Of a stretch of 64,000 nucleotides of DNA, positions 9,001-18,326 are shown piece by piece; the first letter of the stretch is position 1, and the number at the start of each line of letters is the position of its first letter. The stretch spans positions 42,251-106,250 of the forward strand of contig JACCGJ010018994.1 of the NCBI GenBank assembly GCA_013407085.1. The letters are read 5' to 3'. Made by a program: the position numbers and the translations under genes. Below the pieces are notes generated by a model that worked only from the letters and a program-made list of their open reading frames with translations, was not told the DNA's origin and ran no database searches. The stretch comes from Atriophallophorus winterbourni. Lineage: Eukaryota > Platyhelminthes > Trematoda > Plagiorchiida > Microphallidae.

Positions 9001-9983
9001 CTTCGATATCGCCCCCAGATGTGATGCAGCTCCCTAGGTAGGTGAATCTGTCAGTCACTTCCAGTTTATGGTTTTCGATCGTCAAATCAAGTGTTGGGTC
9101 TGTCCAATCCTGTAGGAACACTTTGCATGGTCTGTGTTGCGGTTTCGAGACTAGTGCTATCAATAAAACGCATCTCTGGTTTCCGCATCAACAATCTACT
9201 TGACAGGAGAATGAAGCCTGATTGAGGATAATACCTATCCCTCATTCTACAACGAATTCCGGCATTGATGTTCATGGGCACTATTTACTTTTCCTATTTT
9301 GTCTAAACTCGTCTGATTTTATTAAAAATTTTGGCTATCTTTTGAGTAAACTGTTAAAAGCTCTCTGACCATTGTTTGTCTTCAATTTAGCTGAATTTAT
9401 TAGATTTTCACGTAACAGCTCTTCGCTCATTCATTTGTTCCTCCTGACTACGCAGGTTACCAGCTTGTCTAAACGCGTCGTCAGGTGTGATATAGTCGCC
9501 GTTGGTGAGACTCCTTTATCTGGCCCGTTTCGAGGCATCATTCGTCGTGAGGATATTCGAGCCACTCAACGTGATCAGGCAGAACCATCACAATCTTTCC
9601 GACCCGGCGATCTTATCCGTGCCCGCGTGATAAATCTAATCGGCCCGGGAACTGCAGCCCCTTCCACGTCAATAGAGACGAATTCTACCCTCATGGCTGC
9701 GAGAGCTGTCTCCGCTTCTGTGGCTGCCACAAGCGATGTGTCAACTGGGTCTTCAAACGCGGTTTGCCTTCTGTCCACCGCAGAACCAGATCTGGGAGTT
9801 GTGCTGGGTCTCGGACGCTCTCCAACTGCTCCACTAGTCGAACTTCTCGGCAGCACGGGTGGCTACCCTCTCATTCCTTCATCCTGGACGGAAATGGTTT
9901 GCCCACATACACTAACATCTTTTCCTCGCAAAGTCGCTCGTATTCCGGATGACATGTTGAACCATTTGGTTAATTTGAAATAA
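6036..9983 (+). CDS. EXOSC1: Exosome complex component CSL4
   Basis: CSL4 is a cap subunit of the RNA exosome and binds RNA through an S1 domain. I read four exons: 6036-6060, 6091-6209, 6236-6307 and 9456-9983. All junctions are GT-AG and in phase, giving 247 residues (human CSL4 has 195). Residues 7-15 include the N-terminal FPGD motif (human IPGE). A short acidic/aromatic segment follows. The S1-like region starts near residue 60 and holds VGETPLSGPFRGIIRREDIR (90-106) and SFRPGDLIRARV (119-130), nearly identical to animal CSL4. The closing part keeps LLSTAEPDLGVV (176-187), SWTEMVCP (215-222) and RKVARIP (230-236). Two loops are longer than usual: a Ser/Thr/Ala-rich insert near 135-174 and another near 190-209. 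No stop or frameshift is seen, so the gene looks functional. AATAAA overlaps the stop codon. Expression of the reading depends on splicing of two micro-introns. Confidence 0.88.
6061..6090 (+). other. EXOSC1 intron 1, 30 nt
   Basis: The intron runs GTATTG...TTTCCAG and interrupts a glycine codon (phase 1). Removing it restores FPGDLVS, the CSL4 N-terminal motif. Its length is a multiple of three with no stop, so retention would simply add ten residues. The splice call therefore rests on homology, not on frame. Confidence 0.7.
6210..6235 (+). other. EXOSC1 intron 2, 26 nt
   Basis: The intron runs GTAATT...TTTTTAG in phase 0. Unspliced it would shift frame and end translation after VIVYI. Removing it joins KISSNNGM to SIVDVVPLG and continues into the S1 region. 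Introns this short are extreme for animals but known at the 5' ends of schistosome genes. Confidence 0.8.
6330..6550 (+). repeat. Dispersed repeat alpha, copy 3
   Basis: This is the longest uninterrupted copy: GATCCAGGCAAAGTACTGCG, CATAGACTGCACGTGGGC, TAAGATACTGTCAGGTTGCC, CAGCGTGTTTTCGCATGC and CCGGTGGCC occur in the same order as in copy 1. It lies inside EXOSC1 intron 3. Confidence 0.7.
8103..8215 (+). ncRNA. Degenerate hammerhead repeat (family A, copy 1)
   Basis: Core CTGATGA (8130-8136) and GAAA (8150-8153) are intact. They are separated by a 3-bp stem II (GGC/GCC) with a C-A mismatch at the base. The predicted cleavage follows CCGGTA at 8159. Stem I pairs only partly (CCAC against GCGG, then TTAC against GTAA). 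About 80 bp is shared with the dimer at 14262-14745. Activity is doubtful. Confidence 0.55.
8228..9163 (-). pseudogene. RTE-clade LINE 3' fragment
   Basis: The minus-strand reading frame 8396-9163 is open for 255 residues. It encodes the RTE C-terminal region: RFTYLGSCITSGGDIEAEI, VYQATVRAVLLYGCETWTLR, FDHRCLRSIARLSWQQ, QLRWLGHVLRMDERRLPR and a final SMIAKERNQWRESC. The polymerase palm and the endonuclease are absent (5' truncated). The 3' end on the minus strand terminates in (AAT)n at about 8228-8242, as expected of a target-primed insertion. It lies antisense in EXOSC1 intron 3. Confidence 0.85.
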
Positions 9984-9984
9984 A
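9979..9984 (+). promoter_or_regulatory. Poly(A) signal overlapping EXOSC1 stop codon
   Basis: AATAAA overlaps the TAA stop at 9981-9983. If used, the 3' UTR would be only about 15-30 nt. A later signal cannot be excluded. Confidence 0.4.
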
Positions 9985-10444
9985 CCTGTACAAATATGTA
10001 CACACGCATTTCTCAATCATCAAAATCCTGGGGTTTGGGTCATTTAAAACGAAACAGCCTTGACCGGAGCTGGTCTGTTGCAGTTGTTTTCGGATTTTAA
10101 ATACTTTGGTCATCATTTTTACATGTTCCATCTAATCAACTCATTTGGTCCACCATGTTCATAGAAAAAGATAAGCTTGAAGGGATGTTTATTTTTAAAG
10201 TATGATTTCACCCTTTAGTAAGTTTTGTTACCAGAATCCTTGTGAAGCTCCACCTGGCGGTTGTGCAGTCCTCACAGATGTGTGAACAGGTCTTTGACCC
10301 GGTGGATATGCGACTAAAATCGAAGATAAGCAATTTACAGTATGTCAGGTTATTTGTTGGTATATGTCAGTTGTTCGTCTGATATAGAACTTACGTTTGT
10401 TCATAGAATTAGGTCAACAACTATTGTTTTATTTTTTTACGATT
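9985..10444. other. No recognisable feature
   Basis: Intergenic sequence after EXOSC1. I see no coding or repeat signal that I can name. Confidence 0.4.
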
Positions 10445-10510
10445 CACTGAATCTAATCTCACTGTCTACATTGATGAGGGCAAAAAGACCGAAACCGCTA
10501 ATAGAGTATC
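10445..10510 (+). ncRNA. Degenerate hammerhead repeat (family A, copy 2)
   Basis: TTGATGA (10471-10477, one change in the core) and GAAA (10491-10494) lie in the same context as the other family A copies (TCACTGAAT, then CACTGTCTACA upstream). Stem II keeps a G-C closing pair (GGGC/GACC). The core change and the altered stem III (CCGCTA) make it a fossil. Confidence 0.5.
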
Positions 10511-12849
10511 ATTGTTTATGCTATGCATTTCATTTTTTGCAGGCCATTAAATTTATTCTTCAAAGATCCGTCATTGCAAAATTTTTGTTTGCGCAATTCT
10601 ATGGGAATTTAAAATGCGGGTTTGGGTACTCGGCTACTCATCAAGTTTAGTACTTAATATAATTGAATTAATATTTATGGTTTGTACTAGCCCCTTAGGT
10701 TGTGTTATCGTTTCAGGCTACCAGCATTGGTTGATGTGAAGCAGTAGTAACAACCTATGAAATGCTCTCTCATGGCGCGCGTTTCAGCATATAGATAATG
10801 GTCAAATCCCAGAATTTGGCTCTTTAAAACAAATGTTCTCATCGCGGATAACGCCTGCTAGCCAGTAAATGCAGAGCAAGAAATTTCGAATTTCATATAC
10901 TCACGCCACAAGGAACAGCCCCACAGAAAGGGTTCACGAGCCCCTTAATCGAATAGTTGGCACAACGTCATCTTTAAATATCGAGGTAAAGACTGGGTGT
11001 ACTCGAAGAAAGTGATGCTGATGGCGTCATATTCTTAAAACACTTTAATAAACCCTATTTTTACCTTATACACACTTTCCCATTTCTGCCACGGCTTGTC
11101 CGTGATGATACTCTCAGCTTTTTCATCAACTAGCCAATATATACCGATCCATGAACCGTGGGCATATGTAGGCTTCGTTATATCAGCTGTTAACATGTTG
11201 AGACCTTCTGGAGGCAGCTAATTGAACGGTTAACACATGCTTTCTGTTTGACTACCGTGTGAATATTGCCTAGGCGTGCTTACCCAGACACTATCCAAAG
11301 CGAACATGGATACTGACAACGATCCATCGCATTAGATATACAATTTTCTATACGAAGATCTACCAAATCAATATGGTATACTGATGCCGTTCAGCTGTCG
11401 TGCTAAGCAAACAATTTTGTCGTTACCGGTTTTAATTATATTATTATCGTCGCGTTTCAGAGAGCGACCTTGTAATGTATCAGTCCATTTTCCACGGACT
11501 GCAACAAACGAAATCAAACTCGAAGTCACTTTTTGTTGGTTCATCAATAATGATACGTTTGCTATAGACCGTGATTTGAATTCATGTGTTTTGTCAATTG
11601 GTTCCTCGTTGTGCCGAATTCTGGACAGATTTGACTGAGAAAAATACCAAGCGGCCGGTACTCGTTACCACTAGCCATGTATGTGAACGAATTATATCAA
11701 CGTCGGAATCGCTCGGTGAAAGATGCTATGTTATGATATGAACGAACTTTGTAGTTTAATACCTCTATTAACTGTTTTATGAAATGAACTACTCGTCCTC
11801 TCGTTTGCTGAACTGGGCATGGATCACACCGTAATTTGTGCCAACACCCAAATTTATTCGTTAAGAATTCGCATGAACGTGGTAGTCTCGGGACGACTGG
11901 AGCAAGAAAACAGCCTACAATCTTTTACAATTGAAATTTTCGATGTCCTTCTACTGTGAATGATTGTTTCGGCCGGAGGTCTTATTAGTCTGGTATTTCC
12001 AGCATCTTGTCCCAGTCTAATCATTGTGATGCTTTAACCACCTCGGACGAAATCTATAGACACTAACGATTAGTGATTGCGCTATAGATGCTAAAGCGGC
12101 CATCTCTTGGGCATCGGACGCTCAGTGTGGCATACATAAACAAATATTCAACTTCATCTGTGAATAATCTTTGGTGTACATCGGGAGGTGAGGCGATGCC
12201 AGCGCCAGATGTGTTCAATTACATTGTCGACTCCACAGGTGATACTCAATCGACAACTATGTCGAAAGAGATCGACGATCTACTATTTCCCATCCTCCAA
12301 GCACCTAACTTATAATTATTTGCCTATTAATTAACCATGGGGCAAAGCGACTTTAAAATGCTGACCGTACACGCTTTTGCATTAGTGTTTTGCGTTGTAA
12401 CACATGTCTATTAAATGTCTCAGTGCTAAATCTCCGTTTACTAAGCAGTTGTTTGCTGGCCCTTGATTCACGAGCCATACAGATATATCCAATGGTGGAG
12501 ACTCGTTTCATGATCACCTCCGTCGAATAGAATCAGCATCAACGAACCTTGTTCTCAACTTGTAGCCTGGTCGCAGTTAGCGAACCAGACATTACCAGCA
12601 AAGTTAATCCTCATGAGCTAACTTGGTGAATTAAAATGTAAAGTCTACTTGTTACTGAATTTTGTGGGCTCGGGTAAAAAGACAGAACATTATAAACAAG
12701 TTGAGCTTGTAAGCCACTGTTGGGTATGATCAACTTGATCACGTGTGTGGGTGATCGAACGAGTTGGTCACACCAGCCTTATCCATCAATGGCATACAAG
12801 CTCAGATTGTTTAACATTTTCAAGGCACGCGGATCCTAATCTTACTGTC
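10511..12849. other. No recognisable gene
   Basis: About 2.3 kb with only short spurious reading frames (for example 11384-11638 and 12088-12315) that resemble nothing I know. It is probably intergenic sequence with old repeat debris. Confidence 0.4.
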
Positions 12850-13880
12850 CTTTTCCGTCCTGGTCGAAGAGAAGCCATTTGAAGCCCTCTATTTAGATTT
12901 TAGCAAGACTTTTGATTCCGTGAGTCACCGCCTTCTAGAGATCAAGCTATCAGCAAAAGGCTTACAGGTTAGTCTACTTGCTTGTAATAAAGCATTCATT
13001 ACAGGTAGGACATTCAGAGTTCGGGTTGGATCCACGTTGTCTAGCCAAACCGACGTGATCAGTGGGGTTCCTCAAGAGTCCTCTCCTGTTCCTAATATTC
13101 ATTGATGACTTGTCGTGTGCCTTGAAGTGTCCATGATTCATTTTTGGTGTGAAGTTCATCGAATCAAATGAGGAAGATACCTTGATGCACGACCTTGATC
13201 GGGTCATAAACTGGTCATACGAGTGGGACCTCTCACTAAACCTTAATAAGAGCAAACTCTTATCAGCACTGGGTAATAAGATTTTGGTTCAGGTAGCAAA
13301 AATTACATCAGTGTTAACGCCACCCAGTGTGTTAAGGATTTGGGAGTACTCGTTGGTGCAGAATTCAAATGGAAGGACCAATGTGCCGCTGCTGCTCAGC
13401 GTGCATGCAAGGTACATTTTCGGCTAAACTCAGTGCTATTGAGTTAGAGGCCCGATGTATTCCTGCCACTTTACAAAACATTTGTTCGGCCGCATCTCGA
13501 AAACTGTGTTCAGGCGTGGTGTCTTCACTACAAAAAGGACATCCTTTGACTTAAAAACGTACAGCGCATCGCGACTCGCATGATTAAGGTTCAGCGAGGA
13601 AAACCTGATGTCTCTTGATCTTTTCTTCCATAGGCGCCGTCGTTTAAGAGGTGACTCAATTGAAACCTTCAAGTTCATGAAGGTTACAAGTGGCGTGCCA
13701 ATGAACGACTACTTTACCTCAATCCCGAGCTGGGCACTTGAGGCTATTCACTTAATATTGCTAAGAAACGATGTCAGCTAGACTCCAGGAAACACTCTTC
13801 AACCTTAGGGTTGTACACTTCTGGAACATTCCAGAAGAACTTATATCCTGTAGCACCGTCTTGAGATTTTAGCAGGGTTT
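12850..13880 (+). pseudogene. CR1-clade LINE reverse transcriptase pseudogene
   Basis: Shifting frames give, in order: EALYLDFSKTFDSVSHRLL (12877-12935), TGRTFRVRVGS and ISGVPQ (13003-13070), FIDDL-like remnants (13100-13120), a thumb block VINWSYEWDLSLNLNKSK (13203-13255), KDLGVLVGAEFKW (13335-13372), the IATRMIKVQRGKP block (13568-13600) and a C-terminal TLRVVHFWN (13800-13835). These are diagnostic of CR1 polymerases. At least five frameshifts or stops are present, and the catalytic DD region is damaged. Confidence 0.85.
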
Positions 13881-14261
13881 GTACCGCAACTGGGGTAAGT
13901 TTTTTCCCTGAATACTCTCCCTAATCGATATACAAGCGTTATCCTGTCGATCAATTAAAGGTTAGTGTTCTCTTTGTTTTTTTATTATACACGATTCTAC
14001 TTCAGCTAACCTCTCACCGTGCTGGTGAAAAGAAACTGTCTTTTCTTTATTCAGCATCAATGATAACGCGGTGCTTCCTAAATACAATCTGGATAATCTC
14101 TTGGCGTAGTGATCGTCGGAGATTTCAAATAGACAAAAGGATAAACGTTTTGGCAGTGGTGGGTGCTTTTCTGCAGCTTTCCACGGAAAGAAAATATGGA
14201 CGCTCGATTGGCTTGTAAGCCACATACTTTCTTGTGCAAACTGAACTGAACTGAACTGAAC
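13881..14261. other. No recognisable feature; short ACTGA repeat
   Basis: Contains a small ACTGAACTGAACTGAAC run at 14240-14258 just before the hammerhead dimer. Nothing else is recognisable. Confidence 0.4.
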
Positions 14262-14313
14262 GAGTATACCTTTGTTCACCGATATACCATCGTTTTAAGT
14301 CTCACTGAACATC

Positions 14314-14372
14314 ATCTTACTGTCTCCACCTGATGACGTCAAACAGTCAGAAACCGGTAGTGGTGTGTAAGT
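14314..14372 (+). ncRNA. Hammerhead ribozyme motif, dimer unit 1
   Basis: Core CTGATGA (14330-14336) and GAAA (14350-14353) are intact. Stem III is the minimal ACCGGT palindrome and cleavage is predicted after GTA at 14359. Stem I pairs CCAC with GTGG next to the core. An internal loop and a second helix, CTTAC with GTAAG, follow. Stem II is weak (C-A and U-U mismatches), so catalysis may be poor. Confidence 0.65.
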
Positions 14373-14553
14373 GCGGGGAATGTGAGCAACACATTACTTT
14401 GTTTATCCATTAGCGCCGCGTGTGCTTGACCGAGAATCTCTTTGTGATTCACATTTGAACAACGTGATTCGTTGTACGAACATTGTGTAACAGTGGCATT
14501 TAAGCATAACTTTGTTTACCTCTATTCCACTCTTTTAAGGCTCACTGAACCAG

Positions 14554-14612
14554 ATCTTACTGTCTCCACCTAATGACAACAAACATCCAGAAACCGGTAG
14601 TTTGTGTTAGCG
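14554..14612 (+). ncRNA. Hammerhead motif, dimer unit 2 (core mutated)
   Basis: Same context as unit 1, but the first core block reads CTAATGA (14570-14576), losing an essential G. Stem I 3' arm is GTTT instead of GTGG. GAAA (14590-14593) and ACCGGT remain. It should be inactive. Confidence 0.55.
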
Positions 14613-14745
14613 CGGGGTATGTGAGCAACACATTACTCTGTTCATACATAAGCGCCTCGAGTGCTTGACCATGAATCAATTTGTGATTTTGTTTTTGTGG
14701 TTCTTTGTAAGAACCTTATTTAACAGTGGCATACATGTAATACTT

Positions 14746-15298
14746 TGAGTAATCTAGCAAGTTTATATTAGAAGAAAATTACCCGAATCGTTTGCGTTTG
14801 CATGGGATTCCAAATCTAAGATTAGTCTGTCGCAACTAATAGTCGAGGGTAATTATTATGATTCCGTTTGGAATGAATTCAGAAGCCACAATATCCTGTT
14901 TGGAACATGCAATTTCAAGTATCTCTCACAATTGATGCTGGAAAGTCTTGCTGAGAGTGTCGAAGACCATGAACTTTTTGTTATGTGCCACAATTCTATT
15001 CGTTTACGCTTCTTTAGACTATTTGAAGTGTCTAAATTTTGCAATTTATACTTCAGAATTTCACATGATCATTGTTTTTTAAATATTTATCTGTATGTTT
15101 TCTACATCAAATCTACTCATACAATTTTTTCCACATACTGTTAATCTTAGATTTGTGCAACACCGGTGTATTTTCTGTTGTTTTTTCGTGGATTGAAATT
15201 ACTTTAGGATTAAAAGCATTTCTGATTTGAGATTAACCCATCGGTTTTCACTACCGTTGGAAACTATGAAGAAAAATATTCTATGTGCAATCAATACC
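14746..15298. other. No recognisable feature
   Basis: AT-rich spacer up to the sharp left edge of the LTR array. No gene or repeat recognised. Confidence 0.4.
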
Positions 15299-16072
15299 TG
15301 TAACGTCTGTGACGTGAGTAACGCGTATTCCACCCGTTTCTTAGTTCGACAAATTCAAAACCACAATTCGGATGTTATACGGTACTGTAATTAGCAACAA
15401 TTACAACAACAATAGTTATACAAACCTCAACTGTATAGGAACGTACAGCAAACAGTGGAGCCAAAATACTCCAGAATAAATTATATCAATGCAAACAAGT
15501 TCAAGGACGACCTGAGATATAAATAAAATGAAAGGAGTTACCAAAATTGCCGTCCAAAATGTCTATCAAAGACAAGACACCCAAAAGTGGTGTCAAAATA
15601 CAAGCCAAACACAAGTGCCCAAAATGGCAACCAAATTCCGCAACAATGACCGACAATGGCCTCAACAATGAATTAAAACAAAAGCTTCACCAAATATGTG
15701 AACAGAAGATTTCCAATGAAATAATTACAAAAAGAAATGTTTTATATCAAAATACTGTAGGAAAATAAAACACAAGCAAAATCTATTTCACAAAATTCAA
15801 GTTTTGTAACCAAGTTCAAAATAAAAGGAATGGTGAAGGGAAAAGAAGAATTTCAAACTACTTTGAACCTTACACCTCCGACCAAATTCTTTCTAGGGCT
15901 CAACTGTAAAACGATTGTTCAACGAATACCCTAACGAATTCCGTGCAGCAAATGACTTTATTTAGTGGCGAGTCACACACGCCACGTCGCATTGCCATCA
16001 TTGGACACATGTGGCTTTTTATAGGGAAATAGTTTGCCAGACTAAGACCCACCACGTCCTCCGGTTCTGCCA
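15299..16072 (-). repeat. LTR 1, 774 bp
   Basis: On the plus strand it runs TGTAACG...TTCTGCCA, so on the minus strand it starts TGGCAGAA and ends CGTTACA (TG...CA). A purine-rich GTAGGGGGTGG lies immediately upstream of the minus-strand LTR start, as a polypurine tract should. The left edge at 15299 is sharp against unrelated sequence. Confidence 0.7.
15547..15768 (+). other. Small plus-strand ORF inside the LTRs (five copies)
   Basis: A basic 70-residue frame, with ATG at MSIKDKTPKSG and ending in NVLYQNTVGK, is present antisense to gag in each LTR: 15547-15768, 17806-18027, 20135-20347, 22369-22590 and 24863-25045. Copies 1, 2 and 4 are full length, copy 3 is frameshifted at its end, and copy 5 is frameshifted early. 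I do not recognise it. Conservation may only reflect recent array duplication. Confidence 0.3.
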
Positions 16073-16079
16073 CCACCCC

Positions 16080-17117
16080 CTACAAGTAGCTTATGCATGC
16101 AACCCCGCCCAAACGAGCCTTGTGTATTTCATCCTCAAACAGCGACATCTCGCGCCAATTAAACAAATCTAATGTGCAAATTATTATTAGTGTATCATGA
16201 GATCGAAACACAAATAACACATCAGGTTCACAACGGAACACTTCACTCCAATCATATGGATTGTCATGGCTACCATCTGTCACCATCCTTTCGGTTGACT
16301 CAGTGTCATGTGAACCAGGCTTACTATTCATTGGAGCTGAATAGGTGTCAGGTGAACCAGGCTTAGTCTCCATCTGATCCGAATTAGTGTCAGGAAACTC
16401 AGTCACAAATTCCGACTGAGCTAATTCAGTGTCAGGTAACTCAGCTTCGTGAGCACAACCGACATCACAAACATCAAGATCCTTCAACTTTACATCAATA
16501 AAAACCCTTTCTTGACAATCATCGATGCTAACATGCCTTGCTATGAAATCCTTTTGGCAACATTTACACAACTGACCAAATCGACTCCAATCAATAAGAG
16601 CTCGACGTGTCACAAAGTCTGTGAGTTGCTGAAAAGTAATTTCTAATCCCTCGAAGTATACAGCATTCTTCAGATCAGTCCACTGTTGCTGGAACACAGC
16701 CGGTAATATATGCACAATGTACTCCAAAGTGTCATTTGCATTCAAAACCGCCTGGCACTCCAATAGAGTGAGGGCAACCTGACATTTATGCATCGACGAA
16801 GCAAGAATCGCAAAGCCTTCTGCCTGGCCAATCAATCGTCGGGCCTCTTCCAATAACTCATCTAAAACTGAGTGGGCCACAGTACAAGCTAGGTCTGAAG
16901 CTCGTTTATGACAGGTACCATTTGTTAATTTCAAGATTGTAGCATTAGCAATCGCTAAATCTTGCTCCAATTCAAGTGCCCGTTTAGAAGGTGCACAGTT
17001 ACAGTCGAGACCATGTCTACCAACAGATGGAGATTCAAAATCGTCCGCACCATTGCGACTATCTTTTAGGGACCTAACCGAACCACGCACTAAACTTGCT
17101 AAACGTTCAGGCATCAT
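16080..17117 (-). CDS. BEL/Pao-like Gag, copy 1
   Basis: The frame is open for 345 residues. Residues 1-60 are acidic/helical (MPERLASLVRGS, then ELEQDLAIANATILKL). Residues 110-183 carry the segment closest to the DUF1759/BEL Gag fold: TLEYIVHILPAVFQQQWTDL then FQQLTDFVTRRALIDWSRFG. A Cys-rich CKCCQ follows, but no canonical CX2CX4HX4C knuckle is seen. The C-terminal third is rich in acidic PDT/SDT segments and ends FEDEIHKAR. This copy has a single version of the 40-residue segment that is duplicated in copies 2-4. It is the only copy of its C-terminal type without a stop. The stop codon abuts the polypurine tract. Family placement is by motif recall. Confidence 0.65.
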   Translation of the reverse strand: MMPERLASLVRGSVRSLKDSRNGADDFESPSVGRHGLDCNCAPSKRALELEQDLAIANATILKLTNGTCHKRASDLACTVAHSVLDELLEEARRLIGQAEGFAILASSMHKCQVALTLLECQAVLNANDTLEYIVHILPAVFQQQWTDLKNAVYFEGLEITFQQLTDFVTRRALIDWSRFGQLCKCCQKDFIARHVSIDDCQERVFIDVKLKDLDVCDVGCAHEAELPDTELAQSEFVTEFPDTNSDQMETKPGSPDTYSAPMNSKPGSHDTESTERMVTDGSHDNPYDWSEVFRCEPDVLFVFRSHDTLIIICTLDLFNWREMSLFEDEIHKARLGGVACISYL

Positions 17118-17557
17118 AAATGTACAATATTGACTTTAAAGCACAAATTAAATGAACGTCACCGATTGTTCTGCAAAAATCTTGTGAAATGGATCAAGCT
17201 TCAACGTTCCAATCCGCACAGATTCACCCTGATGATAGATCAGGTTCGTTCACCGATTCTGACGACGTAGCTGAGCGTCGACCAAGTTCAATACTGCTTC
17301 GATTGCAATGAAACAAAACGAGTATTTTTTCCGGTTGAGACAAATACTGCAACAGTCAAATCAAGTTGTGACGCAAATCCAATTGAAAGGATCCAAATTG
17401 ACCACCGTAATTTCTCCAGTTGAGAAAATACGGTACAAATCAAAAGTCGAATTGTTGCAATTCCAAGTTGAGTACTGTATTTTCTCCAATTGAGACAAAT
17501 ACGGTACAAATCGAATTCCAAAATTGAATACTGCTTCGACGAACCAAAGTTGAGTAC
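17118..17557 (-). repeat. Gag leader with repeated modules, unit 1
   Basis: The 440 bp between gag and the next LTR holds alternating short modules. One contains TTCTCCAATTGAGACAAATA and the other CTGCTTCGACGAACCA. The part next to gag (17118-17290) differs from that of the other units. On the minus strand the second module reads TGGTTCGTCGAAGCAG about 12 nt after the LTR end, where a primer-binding site is expected. Confidence 0.6.
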
Positions 17558-18319
17558 TGTAACGTCTGTGACGTGAGTAACGCGTATTCCACCCGTTTCT
17601 TAGTTCGACAAATTCAAAACAACAATTCGGATGTTATACGGTACTGTAATTAGCAACAATTACAACAACAATAATTATACAAACCTCAACTGTATAGGAA
17701 CGTACAGCAAACAGTGGAGTCAAAATACTCCAGAATCAATTATATCAATGCAAACAAGTTCAATGACGACCTGAGATATAAATAAAATGAAAGGAGTTAC
17801 CAAAATTGCCGTCCAAAATGTCTATCAAAGACAAGACACCCAAAAGTGGTGTCAAAATACAAGCCAAATACAAGTGCCCAAAATGGCAACCAAATTCAAC
17901 AACAATGACCGACAATGGCCTCAACAATGAATTAAAACAAAAGCTTCACCAAATATGTGAACAGAAGATTTCCAATAAAATAATTACAAAAAGAAATGTT
18001 TTATATCAAAATACTGTAGGAAAATAAAACACAAGCAAAATCTATTTCACAAAATTCAAGTTTTGTAACTAAGTTCAAAATAAAAGGAATGTCGAAGGAG
18101 AAAGAAGAATTTCAAACTACCTTGAACCTTACACCTCCGACCAAATTCTTTCTAGGGATTAACTGTAAAACGATTGTTCAACGAATTCCGTGCAGCAAAT
18201 GACTTTATTTAGTGGCGAGTCACACACGCCACGTCGCATTGCCATCATTGGACACATGTGGCTTTTTATACGGAAATAGTTTGCCAGACTAAGACCCACC
18301 ACGTCCTCCGGTTCTGCCA
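17558..18319 (-). repeat. LTR 2, 762 bp
   Basis: Same ends as LTR 1 (TGTAACG to TTCTGCCA, plus strand). It differs from LTR 1 by scattered substitutions and a ~13-bp deletion near 18180. Confidence 0.7.
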
Positions 18320-18326
18320 CCGTCCC

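Larger units (their letters stand above)
6308..9455 (+). other. EXOSC1 intron 3, 3148 nt
   Basis: It begins GTATGTTAC after ...STVLAK and ends CTGACTACGCAG before VTSLSKRV. It contains repeat alpha copy 3, a decayed hammerhead repeat and an antisense RTE fragment. The rest (about 6550-8100 and 9165-9455) shows nothing recognisable. The 120-fold jump in size over introns 1 and 2 follows the 5'-small, 3'-large trend of schistosome genes. Confidence 0.8.
14262..14745 (+). repeat. Tandem dimer of a 240-bp hammerhead unit
   Basis: Two head-to-tail copies, about 14262-14502 and 14503-14745, share their full length. Landmarks at exactly 240-bp spacing include CTCACTGAAC, ATCTTACTGTCTCCACC, AGAAACCGGTAGT, GAGCAACACATTACT and AACAGTGGCAT. 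Each carries a hammerhead core at the same place, with predicted cleavage sites at 14359 and 14599. Tandem ~170-400-bp units with one type I hammerhead each are the hallmark of animal retrozymes. The copies differ by about 20-25%, so the array is not recent. Confidence 0.75.

Noticed and set aside
9372..9455. N-terminal extension of the EXOSC1 last-exon reading frame (MFVFNLAEF...)
   Set aside because: This is intron read-through. The acceptor CTACGCAG at 9448-9455 and homology start at VTSLSKRV.
9575..9856. Minus-strand ORF opposite EXOSC1 exon 4
   Set aside because: It is a shadow of the conserved plus-strand coding exon.
12974..13255. Minus-strand 93-residue ORF
   Set aside because: It overlaps CR1 polymerase motifs on the plus strand.
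14570..14612. Dimer unit 2 as an active ribozyme
   Set aside because: The core reads CTAATGA and the stem I 3' arm no longer pairs, so it is listed only as a fossil.
16172..16646. Plus-strand ORFs antisense to gag copies
   Set aside because: They are short, do not have consistent limits across the four units, and mirror the minus-strand codons.
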